Shown: positions 13,200 through 24,174 of the stretch, piece after piece
How positions within the stretch are numbered: the stretch's first letter is position 1
How the letters are laid out: every line of letters begins with the position of its first letter
The notes under the pieces: generated by a model
What the model saw: the letters and a program-made list of their open reading frames with translations, nothing else
Databases searched by the model: none
What the model was told of the DNA's origin: nothing
Assembly (NCBI GenBank): GCA_963971225.1
Contig: OZ020269.1
Coordinates: 21,140,921-21,204,920, forward strand
Length of the DNA: 64,000 bases
Reading direction: 5' to 3'
DNA from: Melieria omissa
Taxonomy: Eukaryota; Arthropoda; Insecta; Diptera; Ulidiidae
Position numbers and translations under genes: made by a program

Positions 13200-14230
13200 C
13201 TGATGGTTGGGGACCTCGCTAGAGTGTGGTTTATGTGTGGATTTGACAACTTCATCTGGTATTTTTTCCTTTTTCGGAATAGTCTAGCAAGCGCAGCACT
13301 CAGGCATGACAAACGTTCATTGTTCTGGGTGCTAAGGTTGGTGCACTCGCTAGAGTTTGGTTGATGCACAAAATATATAATTTGGTAGCTACTTCGGACC
13401 TGACGGATAGGTGCTTTTATAAAGATCAGTTTTCTTTAAAATAGGTTAAGTTATGAAGGCCGTGCGCCGCTCGGAAGCCAGAATGGCTCATTGGGAATTT
13501 ATTAATGAAGGAAAGGAGACTCTTAGGAATCTTATCTCGTCAGGAATTTTAACCCCAGGGTTCGAAGTCGGCATTCCTGCAAAGCCGGGCAAGGGAATAG
13601 GATTTTTTGTATCGTTGCTGCTCTTCTTTCTGTTGCCTTTGCTTTGCTCGTTAGCGAGGTAGTCTTTAGATGGGTTTTGAATAAATTAAAAACGTAATTG
13701 AAAACAAATGGAAAAGTGTCAGGAGTGTACTTCAAATAAAATTCGAACTAAAAGCTCATTGTTGTCAAGCCTGAAGTACCATCGCTAGATTACGAAGCCA
13801 TTATTGAATAAAATTTTGCAAGTGCAAAAAATAGCAACGAAAATGTATAACTAATGTATGGCAAAGTTTAATCGTTGTACGGGAGAAAAAATTAATCCTT
13901 TGACTTTCAGAAATTAAATAAATGATCACAAACAAATCTTAAAAAATCGAAAGAAGAATCAAATAGAAGAAGAATAAAAAGAATCTAAAGAAGAAGTCAC
14001 AATAGTGGTAATAAATATAATTGGAACTGTTGTGCAAGAAGACGTTAGTGTGGTAGTCTAAATGAGTTCTGAGGAAACAATTAAAAAATAATAAAAACTC
14101 AGAAAACTCGAAAAATTCGGGGAATGTACTTTCTCTCTTGGTGGAAAGTCGGACCACCGCTAGGTTGCCGAAGCCAAGATTGAATACAATTTTGTTAGTT
14201 CAAAAAAATAATAAAGAAAATTAAAAACTT
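13200..14230. repeat. Diverged direct repeats sharing a CGCTAG core
   Basis: Two related blocks about 130 bp apart (GGTTGG..CTCGCTAGAGT at about 13206 and 13336) and two related blocks about 370 bp apart (CGCTAGRTT..CGAAGCC..TTGAATA at about 13786 and 14156). Family unknown. No open frame with recognisable coding content. Confidence 0.5.
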
Positions 14231-14500
14231 GTGTGGACCAAAGTTGGCTAAGAGAGAAAATAAAGCAGGAAGAAAAAGTAAAAACAAACAAACAAACAAC
14301 AAAGCAGAGCAAAGCAAACAAAGCCTCGCAAGGGGATTGTTGTATTTTCACAAGGCAAATTTAAAATCTATTGCATGCAATAAATTCTTAACAACAATAA
14401 CAACAAGTTTAAACAAGTTTAAGTCACACAATGACTCTTTATTATCTCAAAGTGTGAAGATTGTAAAAAATATTGCATGCGATAAAAAGTCTTTTATTTG
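14231..14500. repeat. AT-rich repeat with paired TTGCATGC motifs
   Basis: TATTGCATGCAATAAA near 14374 and TATTGCATGCGATAAA near 14469 lie about 96 bp apart, in the same orientation and immediately before the mariner fragment. They resemble units of the TTGCATG-rich repeats at 17.6-18.6 kb. Confidence 0.45.
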
Positions 14501-14503
14501 ATA

Positions 14504-14998
14504 CCAGAGTGGCGTGGTGTATTACGAGTTGTTAAAACCTGGCGAAACCGTTAATACTGATCGCTACCGACAACAAATGATCAATTTGAACCATGCATTG
14601 ATCGAAAAGCGACCAGAATGGGCCAGAAGAGACGGCAAGGTAATTTTGCTCCATGACAATGCAGAATACAATCAAAGCACTTGGCTGGGAGCTGCTACCC
14701 CACCCGCCGTATTCACCAGACTTGGCTCCTTCCGACTACCGTTTGTTTTCATCGAAAGGAAACACATTGGCTGAGCAGCACTTCGATTCCTACGAGGAAG
14801 TCGAAAATTGGGTGTCTGATTGGTTTGCTTCAAAAGACAAACAATTCTATTGGCGCGGTGTCCACAAATTGCCTGAAAGATGGACAAAATGTGTGGCTAG
14901 CAATGGCCAATACTTTCAGTAAAATGTTTTTTACTTTCCCATTAAAAATTAGTGTTTTATTTTCGCAAAAAAAGCTCACTTCATACTGATATACCTGG
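14504..14998 (+). mobile_element. Mariner transposase, 3' catalytic half, 5'-truncated and frameshifted
   Basis: The frame opens on V-V-Y-Y-E-L-L near 14515, a hallmark of mariner transposases, and reaches L-L-H-D-N-A near 14648-14665 (second catalytic Asp). A deletion and frame change follow. The next frame continues A-L-G-W-E-L-L-P-H-P-P-Y-S-P-D-L-A-P-S-D-Y (third Asp of the D,D34D triad, about 14680-14745), then FDSYEEVENW and WRGVHKLPERW, ending N-G-Q-Y-F-Q-stop at about 14922. The two Asp motifs are closer than 34 residues, so several codons were lost. The N-terminal DNA-binding half is absent. The last bases before TA at 14999 (ATACTGATATACCTGG) may be the inner side of a 3' terminal repeat, which is tentative. 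It is much better preserved than relics A-C and belongs to a different mariner lineage. Confidence 0.9.
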
Positions 14999-17110
14999 TA
15001 TATGCAATAAAATTTGCATTGTAAAGCGTAACGATTGTCAATTTAACCAAAACTTGCGAATACAACATTGCCTTCAAAGAGAGTAAATGAGGTATTGTAG
15101 GGATATAAAAAAAATGCATGCATGAAACTTGAAAATAATAACAAAAAATTAAAACCATTACTGTGCCATTACTTTTTTTAAACCCAATCTGCGGTGCTTG
15201 GAAAAATATCGCATGTAATAAAAAATGAATTTCCTAAATATATTCAATACGATGAATATATTTAGATAGCTTTTTATCCAAAACTTTAATGGATTAAAAT
15301 ATTTCGCACTGCTTTTTGCACTATTAAATTGTGAAATGGCTTGTGGTATAAATCAGAATCAGCGACCGCTAGTTATCTTAGAATTGATGTCAAAATTAGA
15401 AAAGACGAAAAATATATGTGCAAAATTTATTGCACTGTTTAATTAAAAATTTAAAAAGTATTTTTTTACCATCCGATATGACTTTTTTCCTACAAAACTT
15501 AGTGCTCATGTCGTATTTCTTTCTTACAACTTTAATTGCATATAATTTCGATTTCCAAAAATACAACATTAATTTCTTTTATGATATTAAAATTCGCTGG
15601 AATCAATGATTTGCATTCGTGGAATCAACAGTCAGTGCCACAACTTCCAACAGAAGCAATAATAAAACAATTTTTGACCCTTTATAAAATATGTAATTCC
15701 AATAAAACTTTTAAAATATCCCAAACAATCCGGATGAATGGTGCCTTCACTGGCAGCCACCCGACTGTCAGATGACAGACACAGCATCGCATTCCATCCA
15801 AAACCATTCTAGTGGTAAAAACCAATTTTCGTAGGACACGCTGGCGTATGAGCAACCGCGAGCGGCGACCAGTGTGCCGACGTTGCGAGAAAGATACCAA
15901 TAAAACCAAACCGAAAATAAGGGAATTATGTCAAAAATGGCATACAATATTGCCACATTTATGCTGTCGGAGCGCAACACATTTAAAACCAATTTTAAGA
16001 CAACAGCCCCGGCACTCGGGGCCGACATTGCACGGCGAACGTGTGTGTGCCGAGTACGAGAAATATGCGCTGCGAGAATTGATGCAAAGAACTTTGCAGT
16101 CACGTAACTGAAAAATTGAGGTGAGCTCAAAAAACGGAAGAGCCATGGCAAAGAAATACGAAAGTGAAAAAACGTGACAAAAAAGTGCCAACGAAGAGGA
16201 TTAAAGTAAAGTAGATGTAGAGGTGTGTGGCAACGGGGACGGGTGTTAAAAAGTCCAAGGCATGTATAAATTCCCAGCGGCTGCCGATATGCAGTTGCGA
16301 GTGTAGTGCGATGATGCCAGTGGACGTGCACGCAGCACTCAATGGAGCACTCGTACACGCTGTCCGACTTAAAATGTCATTACCATACACAAATTTCGCA
16401 CTGCCACACGCAATCAGATGCATGAGTGTGCGTGTGTTTGTGCATTGTGGGCGATTTGATGCGGTGCCAGTGCGTGTGACTGACGCTAACCAAACTGTGA
16501 AAATGTCCTACGCATTGGACACTTGAGGGACTTTACACGATTTACTCGATTCTTGAGCGGCAATTGAGCAGTGTTAGGCGGTTTTGCGCTGTGGGCACAG
16601 CGCACATTTGTCACATGGCACTTGAGCAGCAGCATTGTACTTTTGTGATTTGATTACAAAAAATTGAAATGCGAAGGTGAATGTTTTCTTTTTGTCGACT
16701 TCTGTGTGAAACCTTGAATGTGTTTGTTATTGTGGGAAAATCTAAACGCACTGACAGCAGTTGACAATGTTGTGACAATTGAAATATAAAATCTGTCGGG
16801 CGCGCGCTGCTTTTGAGTGCACTAAAATGTTACTCATACGCCACCCCGAACTGCAAAGTACATAGCACGGAATGGGGAGCACACATGGAGAGTGAAAGAA
16901 ATGTAAAGTGAATAGAATAGAAAAATTTGCATGTAAAGCGCAATTTTAGAAAGTTTTAGATACTAAAAAAAAAATGTATTCTAATAACATTAGTAACAGT
17001 TTTTGATTGCAAGCAAATATATGTAAACAAAAGTGGTTTTGTCAAGTTCTTATTTTTATAAAATTATTTGAAAGTTGAGAAATAATTAGGCAATTTAGGA
17101 AGCGCGATAC
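14999..17110. other. AT-rich non-coding stretch
   Basis: No gene supported. A minus-strand copy of the CTCATACGCC motif lies at 15843-15852 and a plus copy at 16833. Open frames near 15768-16526 overlap on both strands and show no recognisable domain. Confidence 0.45.
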
Positions 17111-17127
17111 AAAAACTCACATGGATG

Positions 17128-17546
17128 GATGGATGGATGTGAGGGGAAGCCGAGGAAATAACCTAAGGGAGGTCATTACCTCAAGTACTCAGACTTTATA
17201 GCCCAGGAAACAGGTTGATAGAGGAGATGAGAATGGGAAAAGAAAAGAGAAAGTGGGTGGAAAGGGTTATGAGATCTCCTGTGAAAATTTCCCGGACTCA
17301 TTAATGAATCTCAGGAGATCACACAGGGTGAGAGAATGGACTTCGTCCATTCTCATAACAACTGAACCCAGCGTGTGCAATCTCGTTCTAGAGAAAGCAG
17401 GACATACACAGAGAAAATGCTCTGTTCTATCTACTTCCTCCAGGCAAGACTTGCAAGTCGGATTCTCGATGATGCCCATGTTGGCCATATGTCGCCCTCA
17501 TGGATTGTGTCCTGTGATTAACCTGACCATTCGACGGAGGTCTTCC
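17128..17546 (-). mobile_element. 5'-truncated non-LTR retrotransposon (LOA/I-like tail) with target duplication
   Basis: The minus-strand frame 17488-17267 encodes a classic LINE C-terminus: M-G-I-I-E-N-P-T-C-K-S-C ... T-E-H-F-L-C-V-C-P-A-F-S-R-T-R-L, then DLLRFINESG. This Cys/His cluster ends ORF2 in I/LOA-type elements. The 3' end, on the left, is a short run of ATCC tetramers (17121-17138). The insertion is flanked by CTCACATGGAT at 17116-17126 and CTCACATGAAT at 17547-17557, a plausible 11-bp target duplication with one mismatch. Only the last few hundred bases of the element are present. Confidence 0.8.
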
Positions 17547-17557
17547 CTCACATGAAT

Positions 17558-18240
17558 AATGAATATTTTTTGCAAATAAATTTAACAAAAGTCAAACGGT
17601 TCTTTCAATAAAAAAAAACTTCTTACAAGCAAAACTTTGTCATAATAGAAAAATTTTGCATGCATGAAAAATTATTTCAATAATGTTAGCAAGCCCAGTG
17701 CAAAGTACACTGGGTTCCTTCCTGGCATGGTTTCACTTTTCCTCAATTTATAATTTCTTCTTCTCCTTCTAATTATTTATTATCTTTTCAGCACAACCCG
17801 GTCAAATGCTTCAAAGGCTCCTTTTTCAATCCAATCAGTTGTAATGAGCAGCTCGCAGCAACAGATTTATATGCAGAAGCCGTACAACAACAACTAGAGG
17901 TACTGCCAATTCGGAGAAATGGACATAAATATGTCGCACGCACATCAAATACGTAGTGAACTCTCCTAAGGAACGTCAGCAGACCCTTTACCTAGAACTT
18001 CTAGCGATAGAGTAATCACCAACGATATTGGCCTTTTTGAGGCCCTATGCCCCCAAGCAAATTGTACAAGGAGAAATAAAGCAGTGGTTGTACCCTGTAA
18101 ATTATCGCATAGTACAAAAACCTCCGTGGGGAAATAAAAATATAAATAGATTTTTAAAATGTTTTATAACATAAGAACAAATATTTAATAAAAAAATTAA
18201 AAAAAAAAAAATTAAAAAAAAAATTTTAAATAAAAATAAA
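17558..18240. other. Non-coding stretch
   Basis: No gene supported. Contains a TTGCATGCATGAAAA motif near 17657 and a perfect 7-bp-arm hairpin (CCCAGTG ... CACTGGG) at 17694-17714. Confidence 0.4.
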
Positions 18241-18640
18241 AATATAAAAATTGTATTGCGTGACAGAAAAAAAATTGCATGCGTGAAATTATGTTGTTTA
18301 CGTAAATAACAAAACATTATTTGTAAAAATTGTTAAATATAAATTTAATTTCATTTAAAAAATACAAACGTTAAAATTTGATTTTATAAAAATTATTGCA
18401 TGACAGAAAAAAATTGCTTGTAGGAAAATGTATAGTTTACGCATAAAATCAAATAAAATTGGTAAAGAAAAAATAAAATTAAAAAAAAATATTTCAAATT
18501 TCATTTTGCAAAAATTATTGCATGATAGAAATTTTATTGTTTACTAAAGAATCATATTAAATTTATAAATAAAATTATAGATAATAATTTTTTTCTGCAA
18601 AAAATCGCATGCGTGAATATTGTATATAAATAAATAAAAA
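18241..18640. repeat. AT-rich tandem repeat, about 120-bp unit, with TTGCATG core
   Basis: Related blocks begin near 18270, 18390, 18510 and 18600. Each has a form of ATTGCATG..(T)GAAA followed by TTTAC and AT-rich filler. Copies are diverged and the last spacing is shorter. No coding content. Confidence 0.6.
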
Positions 18641-18689
18641 TAAAAATAAATAAATAAAAAACCTGCGGCAGGCCAATCACCTACCCTGG

Positions 18690-18775
18690 TAGAACAACAC
18701 AACCAATTAACGTAACCAACACAAAGCAATCGCCGAGACCGAGACCCTATGCTCCAGAGAGGAGTGAACATAGAA
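18690..18775 (-). repeat. Dispersed repeat, copy 2 (partner at 6.4 kb)
   Basis: Shares AATTAACGTAACCAA and CCCTATGCTCCAGAGAGGAG with 6404-6467 in the same order and orientation. This copy may extend left through ACCTGCGGCAGGCCAATCAC near 18661-18680. Likely a fragment of an interspersed element; class unknown. Confidence 0.65.
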
Positions 18776-20920
18776 AAAAATTAATAAATAAAAATGTAAC
18801 AAATTCTAAAGAAAAATAAGATTTGAAGAAAAAACTCAACTTAGAAATGTGTGAAACGACACTTTTTAAAAAAGATAATAACAAAACTTAAGTTCTAATG
18901 TGAAACAAAACTGAAAAGCCATAAAATGAACATAAATTACCAGCACCACAGGTAAATGCAACGTCAGTTAGAGACTAAAACATGTTAAAAATATTGCCTC
19001 TTTTTATTTCGAAATAGTCACAACCAACTCGAAGCATGCGATTCCAGATATTAGTGTGATTACAACAACCAGGTGATGTGGCTTTTGTCACTATTTGGTG
19101 CCGCTGCTTAACGCATTACTGGTTATGGCTGTCAATCGCTGCTGGTACATATGAGCCGACACCAGTAGCCACAACAAGCGGACGTTTACCAAAAACAACA
19201 ACAAAATGAGGCAACATTTCGGGCAACAAGGCAACACGCCGCCTAATACCAGCAAACTTTGTACGAGCTTCACAAAACACACACATACATACATAATACA
19301 GGGTGCGCGAGTAGAGGGCATACAATTTAATTTGTTGTTCACACACACCGACAACAACCACAACGACAACACACCCACGTGCCACAACAATGCTGCAAGT
19401 AGAAAAACAGCGCCAAAAAAATCTCTGCTGGCGATTAAAACCGCCAACGAAAACAATAACATTCAACCAAAAACAACAGTAACAACAAAAACAGAAACAA
19501 CAACAGCAACAGCCAAAGCATAAACAACATAAACCACGTTGCTATCGTTCGTATTTGCACGTCTTGTAGACGTCCCAATCATTGGCGCCAACTTTCAACT
19601 TTTCGCCGTCACATCGCACAGCTTCAACGTGTTGTCGCACTGCAGCTTAACGCCGACTGCACACACATGTCCCTATGCGGCGCTGTTATAGTGGTTATGT
19701 TTTTTTGCCGTGGTTGCTGTTGTTGTTGTTGTTGTAGGTGACGCTGTGAATGTCTAAACGGCCTAGCAGCAGCTGAATTACGCCGCAGCCCTGTCGGCGC
19801 CGCATCAGCCGGCAGGCGACCACAACAACAGCCAGCAAACGGATTTTCCTTTAAGCTCGACTCGACAATCTGAAGGATTTTTCCGTTTCCTGTCGACGGC
19901 GCGCAGCTAGCTGTGTTGCACGTGTGCTTCCTTTGCGAGTTCGCTGCCGCTGCTCCTTGGCGCACTGCCCGCCCACACTTGGCGCTACGTCATGTGTTTA
20001 TACGTGCGGCTGACGCGTATAATCTCGACGATAATGACGATGACGATGATGATGTTGAAGATGTTTATGTGGATGCGGGTGCGAATGGCTTTTTTCGCTT
20101 CAAATACACACACACATACACACGAAATCTTCTTATGCAGACATTTGTGGCGATATGGCTCTGACTGTGCGGCAGTCATGCTCCAGAAAATTCATTAATC
20201 ACTGTCAAATGTTATTTTCCATTCGTTTGCTGCTGCATTCCATTCCACTTTGTGCTCGGCCAACATTTGCCTCGCACTTAAACTTTGACTACTTCTTCCG
20301 TTACTCGCATTCGTGTCTTCGTCTTGCTGCAATAACCACCAAAGTCGAAGCGACTGGCTGCTGCTATTTATCGACTGTTTGGCGTGTACGCCACGCACGC
20401 CCAGCCAGGCGGGAAGGTGTACTTTGCATTTCAGTTTAATTGAGGTTATGTTGGCAGCGCAAAGCATGGCCGGAGATAAAGACGCTTCAGCTGTTGACTG
20501 TTGGCTACACTAATTGCGAAATGCAAGAGACGTGTTTACGCCAGTTGAGCATTAAAACTATTAGATTTCAAAGCGCATTACTGGGGTCAAGTTGGGTTAA
20601 GTGCGGTTGGGCGGCTGGCGAAAACGACAGCAACTTGACAAGGAGCACAGCATCAACTGGGCTGCAATGTGAAATGAATGTTGCTGAATGTGTCTGTGCT
20701 GGCGGCTTGCATGGGAATGGAGCAATGGCTACCAGCTGGCAGATGTAATTTACACTTGCCAAACCTAAGCTGAGCTTAGAGAGGATTTATAAAGAAGAAG
20801 CAGACGGCTGAAAATATATGGTTATGTTTTTTGGACTGTTTTGAGGCGAATGGAAGTGGGCATTTTTAAATTTTTGTGGAAATATTTAAAGGGAATTTAA
20901 AAAAGTAGCTCGAAGTACAA
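18776..20920. other. Non-coding stretch, GC-richer in the middle
   Basis: 19.1-20.7 kb is richer in GC and CAA/TTG repeats (19440-19510, 19714-19736) than its surroundings. Several open frames on both strands are microsatellite-shaped, including Gln runs. No homologous domain or convincing splice-bounded exon was recognised, though regulatory DNA or an untranslated exon cannot be excluded. Confidence 0.35.
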
Positions 20921-20979
20921 GAGATGAAAAAATTCAAATCTTTGATCAGCGATACGAACTCAGTGAAGTCCTGGATTAA

Positions 20980-21405
20980 GGTAGGTCGTAGTAATAAAAC
21001 CAAACCATACCAAATCAAACCAAATAAATTAAAATTAATTCAAATAAAATCAATTCAATTCGAGGCAATTCAAATTCAGTTTAATTCCATTCAAATCAAG
21101 CCAAATAAGTTAATTTCATTTAAATTTAACTCAACTCAGTCCATTTTAGTTCAGTTCAGTTCAGTTCAATTCAACTCAATTCAGTTCAATTCAGTCAATT
21201 TCAATTCAATTCAATTCAATTCAATTCAATTCAATTCAATTTAATTCAATTCAATTCAATTCAATTCAATTCAAATCAAATCAAATAAAATCAAATCAAA
21301 TCAAATCAAATCAAATCAAATCAAATCAAATCAAATCAAAATCAAATCAAATCAAATCAAGTCAAATCAAATCAAACTAAATCAAATCAAATCTACAACA
21401 ATTAT
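20980..21405. repeat. Compound pentanucleotide array (TTCAA to TCAAA)
   Basis: Degenerate AAACC/AAATC units from about 20995 pass into nearly pure TTCAA units (about 21150-21275) and then TCAAA units (about 21276-21390). The gradual change of unit shows point mutations being spread along the array. Confidence 0.9.
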
Positions 21406-23800
21406 GCCAAGTCAGCAAAATAACACAGATGTGGGTTTAGTAATATTCAAAGCACTCTGAATCCTACTCGAACTTTTGATCCTAACTTCAAATCATATCT
21501 CAGTAATTATATCTTCCTCAGCAAAGACAACTTAATTACATCCAAAAACAGCCCAACGACTTTGCCTCGCTTTATGATTCTAACTAACTCATACGCCCTG
21601 TGGGCGCAGCGAAAATTATTTGCAACGGTCTAAACTTCATTTAAATAAGCTTCCGAGCAACACTTCCCAGCACAGTCCACAATGCACGGCTGCTGTTAAT
21701 CCACTTTAAATGAACACATTCCGCTGAAACTCGTTTGCCAGTGGCGCTGCACACACACAAATAAACACACAGCGATGCCAGCCACCAATCTAATCACTGC
21801 CGGTAACCTAGTTTTCTATGCTAACGCTTTGCACTTTAAAGTGCCGCTGCCGCGTCCCGATTGCACGCTGCTGCCGCTGTCGAGTCCCGCTAAGCGCTTT
21901 TCCATTGGTTTTCAACAATTATGAGCGCGCTTCGCTGAAATACCGACACGGCATTAATATTTCATGAGTGTAATCGCATTCGGCGCTAAAAATTTGCCGC
22001 TTACTTCGTTCTACTTTTCGCACCAACAATTTTGTTTTCTTTTTTTGTTTTCGTGCTTTCTTTAACTGAGTTTCTTAAATTTTTATTTGCTTTTGCACGA
22101 TTCTTGCTTGCAACATTTTTCGCTACTTATGGCACAAAAGTGAGGTGAAAAAAATCTGAATTTTCACATTGTGTTGGCATTATTTTTGGTGCGCAAAAAT
22201 GTGCGAAGAGAAAACGATTGAAATGCACAAAAGCTGCGTTCTATGCAAAACGCTGTTGAAACAACTAATGAAATTGGCCAGAAGCGAAGCAAACACCGAA
22301 CGCGGCAGCACGTGTTGCCAGCTGACAAAAAACGAAGCACTCCAGACGGGAGCGCAGCTTGTACGAGCGGGGCGGCTCGAGGCTAAATTAAAAATAGCGC
22401 TGACTGTGCAATATTTTTGGATTTTCCTTTAATGTTTGTTTGTTGGAAAATTGCCAACAGCAGGCAAGATTTGCTCCTTTAATGCGAAGAGCGAATAATA
22501 CAAAATAAATTCGACTTGAAATTTTGTATTTGCACTCGTCGACCAAGTTGTGTGTAGTACTTGCAGTGCACTTGGCTACTTTAGTGCGAGAAATTTGGCG
22601 AAAAACTTGAACACATTGTTCTGCTTTGTCGAACAGCAACAATGCTGACAACGATGCAATCTGTGAACTTTTCACCAGCAACATTTCTTGCCGACATGTG
22701 GCCGTAACGTAAAGCTTATGTGTGAGTGTGTGTATGTGAGCAGCAATGAGTTTTCTGGGGAAAAAAGAAAAATTGTTTTGGCTCTGGGATATATTTAAGT
22801 ATACTCGTATAAGTAGATACATGTGTATGAAGAATAAGTAATGGCAAAAGTGTCATTAAAAATTCCATTCGCCTGATTTGGAACACAGTAGCCATATTCC
22901 TTTTACATATAACAACTTGAATTTTATTCTTAATTTAGATGCAATCGGTACTCAATTTTAGTCACTTCAGTACTAAAATGTGGCGTCTTTAATTTATTCA
23001 ACAGTGCAGTTATGCCCACTTATCAACGCCCGTTCTGTGCGCCCCTTCACCAACTGATGTACTTGCATCTAGTATTCGCATCATAAAGTGTGCGTTCGTG
23101 GGTGTTGGCACATGTGCAACAATTTTCAACCACAAATTGCTACTACTGCTCTCACTGTTGCTATTGCTTGCTTGTTGCTGCCTGCCCTTTTATCGGAACT
23201 GGTTGCACTTGTTTCGCTTCCCTCTTTTGTATTCCTTGCTTTGTTCAGATGCAGCAACATGACAAGTCTTAGCTGCAACTATTTTTAGTGGCATCTGCGG
23301 TCTTGTGTGCCATAATCATCAGCCAACACACACACCAACACATACATACACAAACACATAAATTCACCCACACACATACACACGCGCGCACCAATAACCG
23401 ACAACTTGGCCCTCAAGCGTAGCTTTTTGTCGCCCAAATTGCACCAGACATCTTTGGTGACTACAACAACACTGCAAAATTGTTGCCATCGTCTGGTATA
23501 AAAGTCTTTTGGTTGCCACTGACACGTAAAGTTGCGCAGAAACACTTTAAGTTCAGTTCAGCAAGTTGTTGTCAGCGAATATATTTTGCGGATTTTAAGT
23601 TAGAAAGAAAATTTGCAGGCAAATTTATTAAATTTTGCGTTTATAAAATATGACACATCACATGCAAGGAATATAAAAAAATATTTAAAATAAATATTTT
23701 TTTAATATTTAAAATAAATATTTTTTTTAATACATATACATGTTTTAAATATTTAAAATAAATATTTTTTAATATTTCCATTAAATTTTATGTCTTTTGT
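21406..23800. other. Non-coding stretch
   Basis: No gene supported. CTCATACGCC motif at 21588. CA tracts near 23328-23390. ATTTAAAATAAATATTTTT repeats near 23682-23780 are simple AT repeats. Confidence 0.45.
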
Positions 23801-23804
23801 TTAT

Positions 23805-24174
23805 TTATTTTTTGACTCGAGCAAACGCGCAGTGGATGACCCCTATTAGTGTGAGGCATTGCGTTGGTTCAGGAAGGATATATAGGTTGGGAGAAAAAAT
23901 GTTGGGTGAAGAAATTATGGACTCTTGCCTTGAATCCATCAAGATCGTAAGTGCTGGGGAAAATATGTGCAGGGGAAATACGCGCCAGAAACGAACTTTT
24001 TCTGTAGTATGTAGTGCGCTGGTACATCGTTTCAACGTGGAATGCATGGGCGCCAGTGTTCAAACGGGTTGCCCGGGAGAATACCGGGAGTGGTGGCAGC
24101 AAGCTGCTCATCTCCACTGAGCAATTACCGAAAAAATATCGATAAATTAACACCACACACGGCCGTTGTAACAA
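23805..24174 (-). mobile_element. Decayed C-terminal tail of a non-LTR retrotransposon
   Basis: The minus-strand frame 24174-23869 reads S-S-F-L-A-R then, after lost residues, V/F-P-S-T-Y-D-L-D-G-F-K-A-R-V-H-x-F-F-T-Q before a stop. This fits the SF..RT..LWN.LP..VFP..YDL..FK.RV tail common at the 3' end of many insect LINE ORF2s. The LWN.LP stretch is damaged and the reverse transcriptase domain is absent. It is a different family from the elements at 17.1 and 48.4 kb, which end in Cys/His clusters. Confidence 0.6.

Noticed and set aside
19624..19965. Minus-strand frame with a Gln run that looks like a fly transcription-factor segment
   Set aside because: The Gln run is only a CAA microsatellite. 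No flanking domain or splice sites support an exon.
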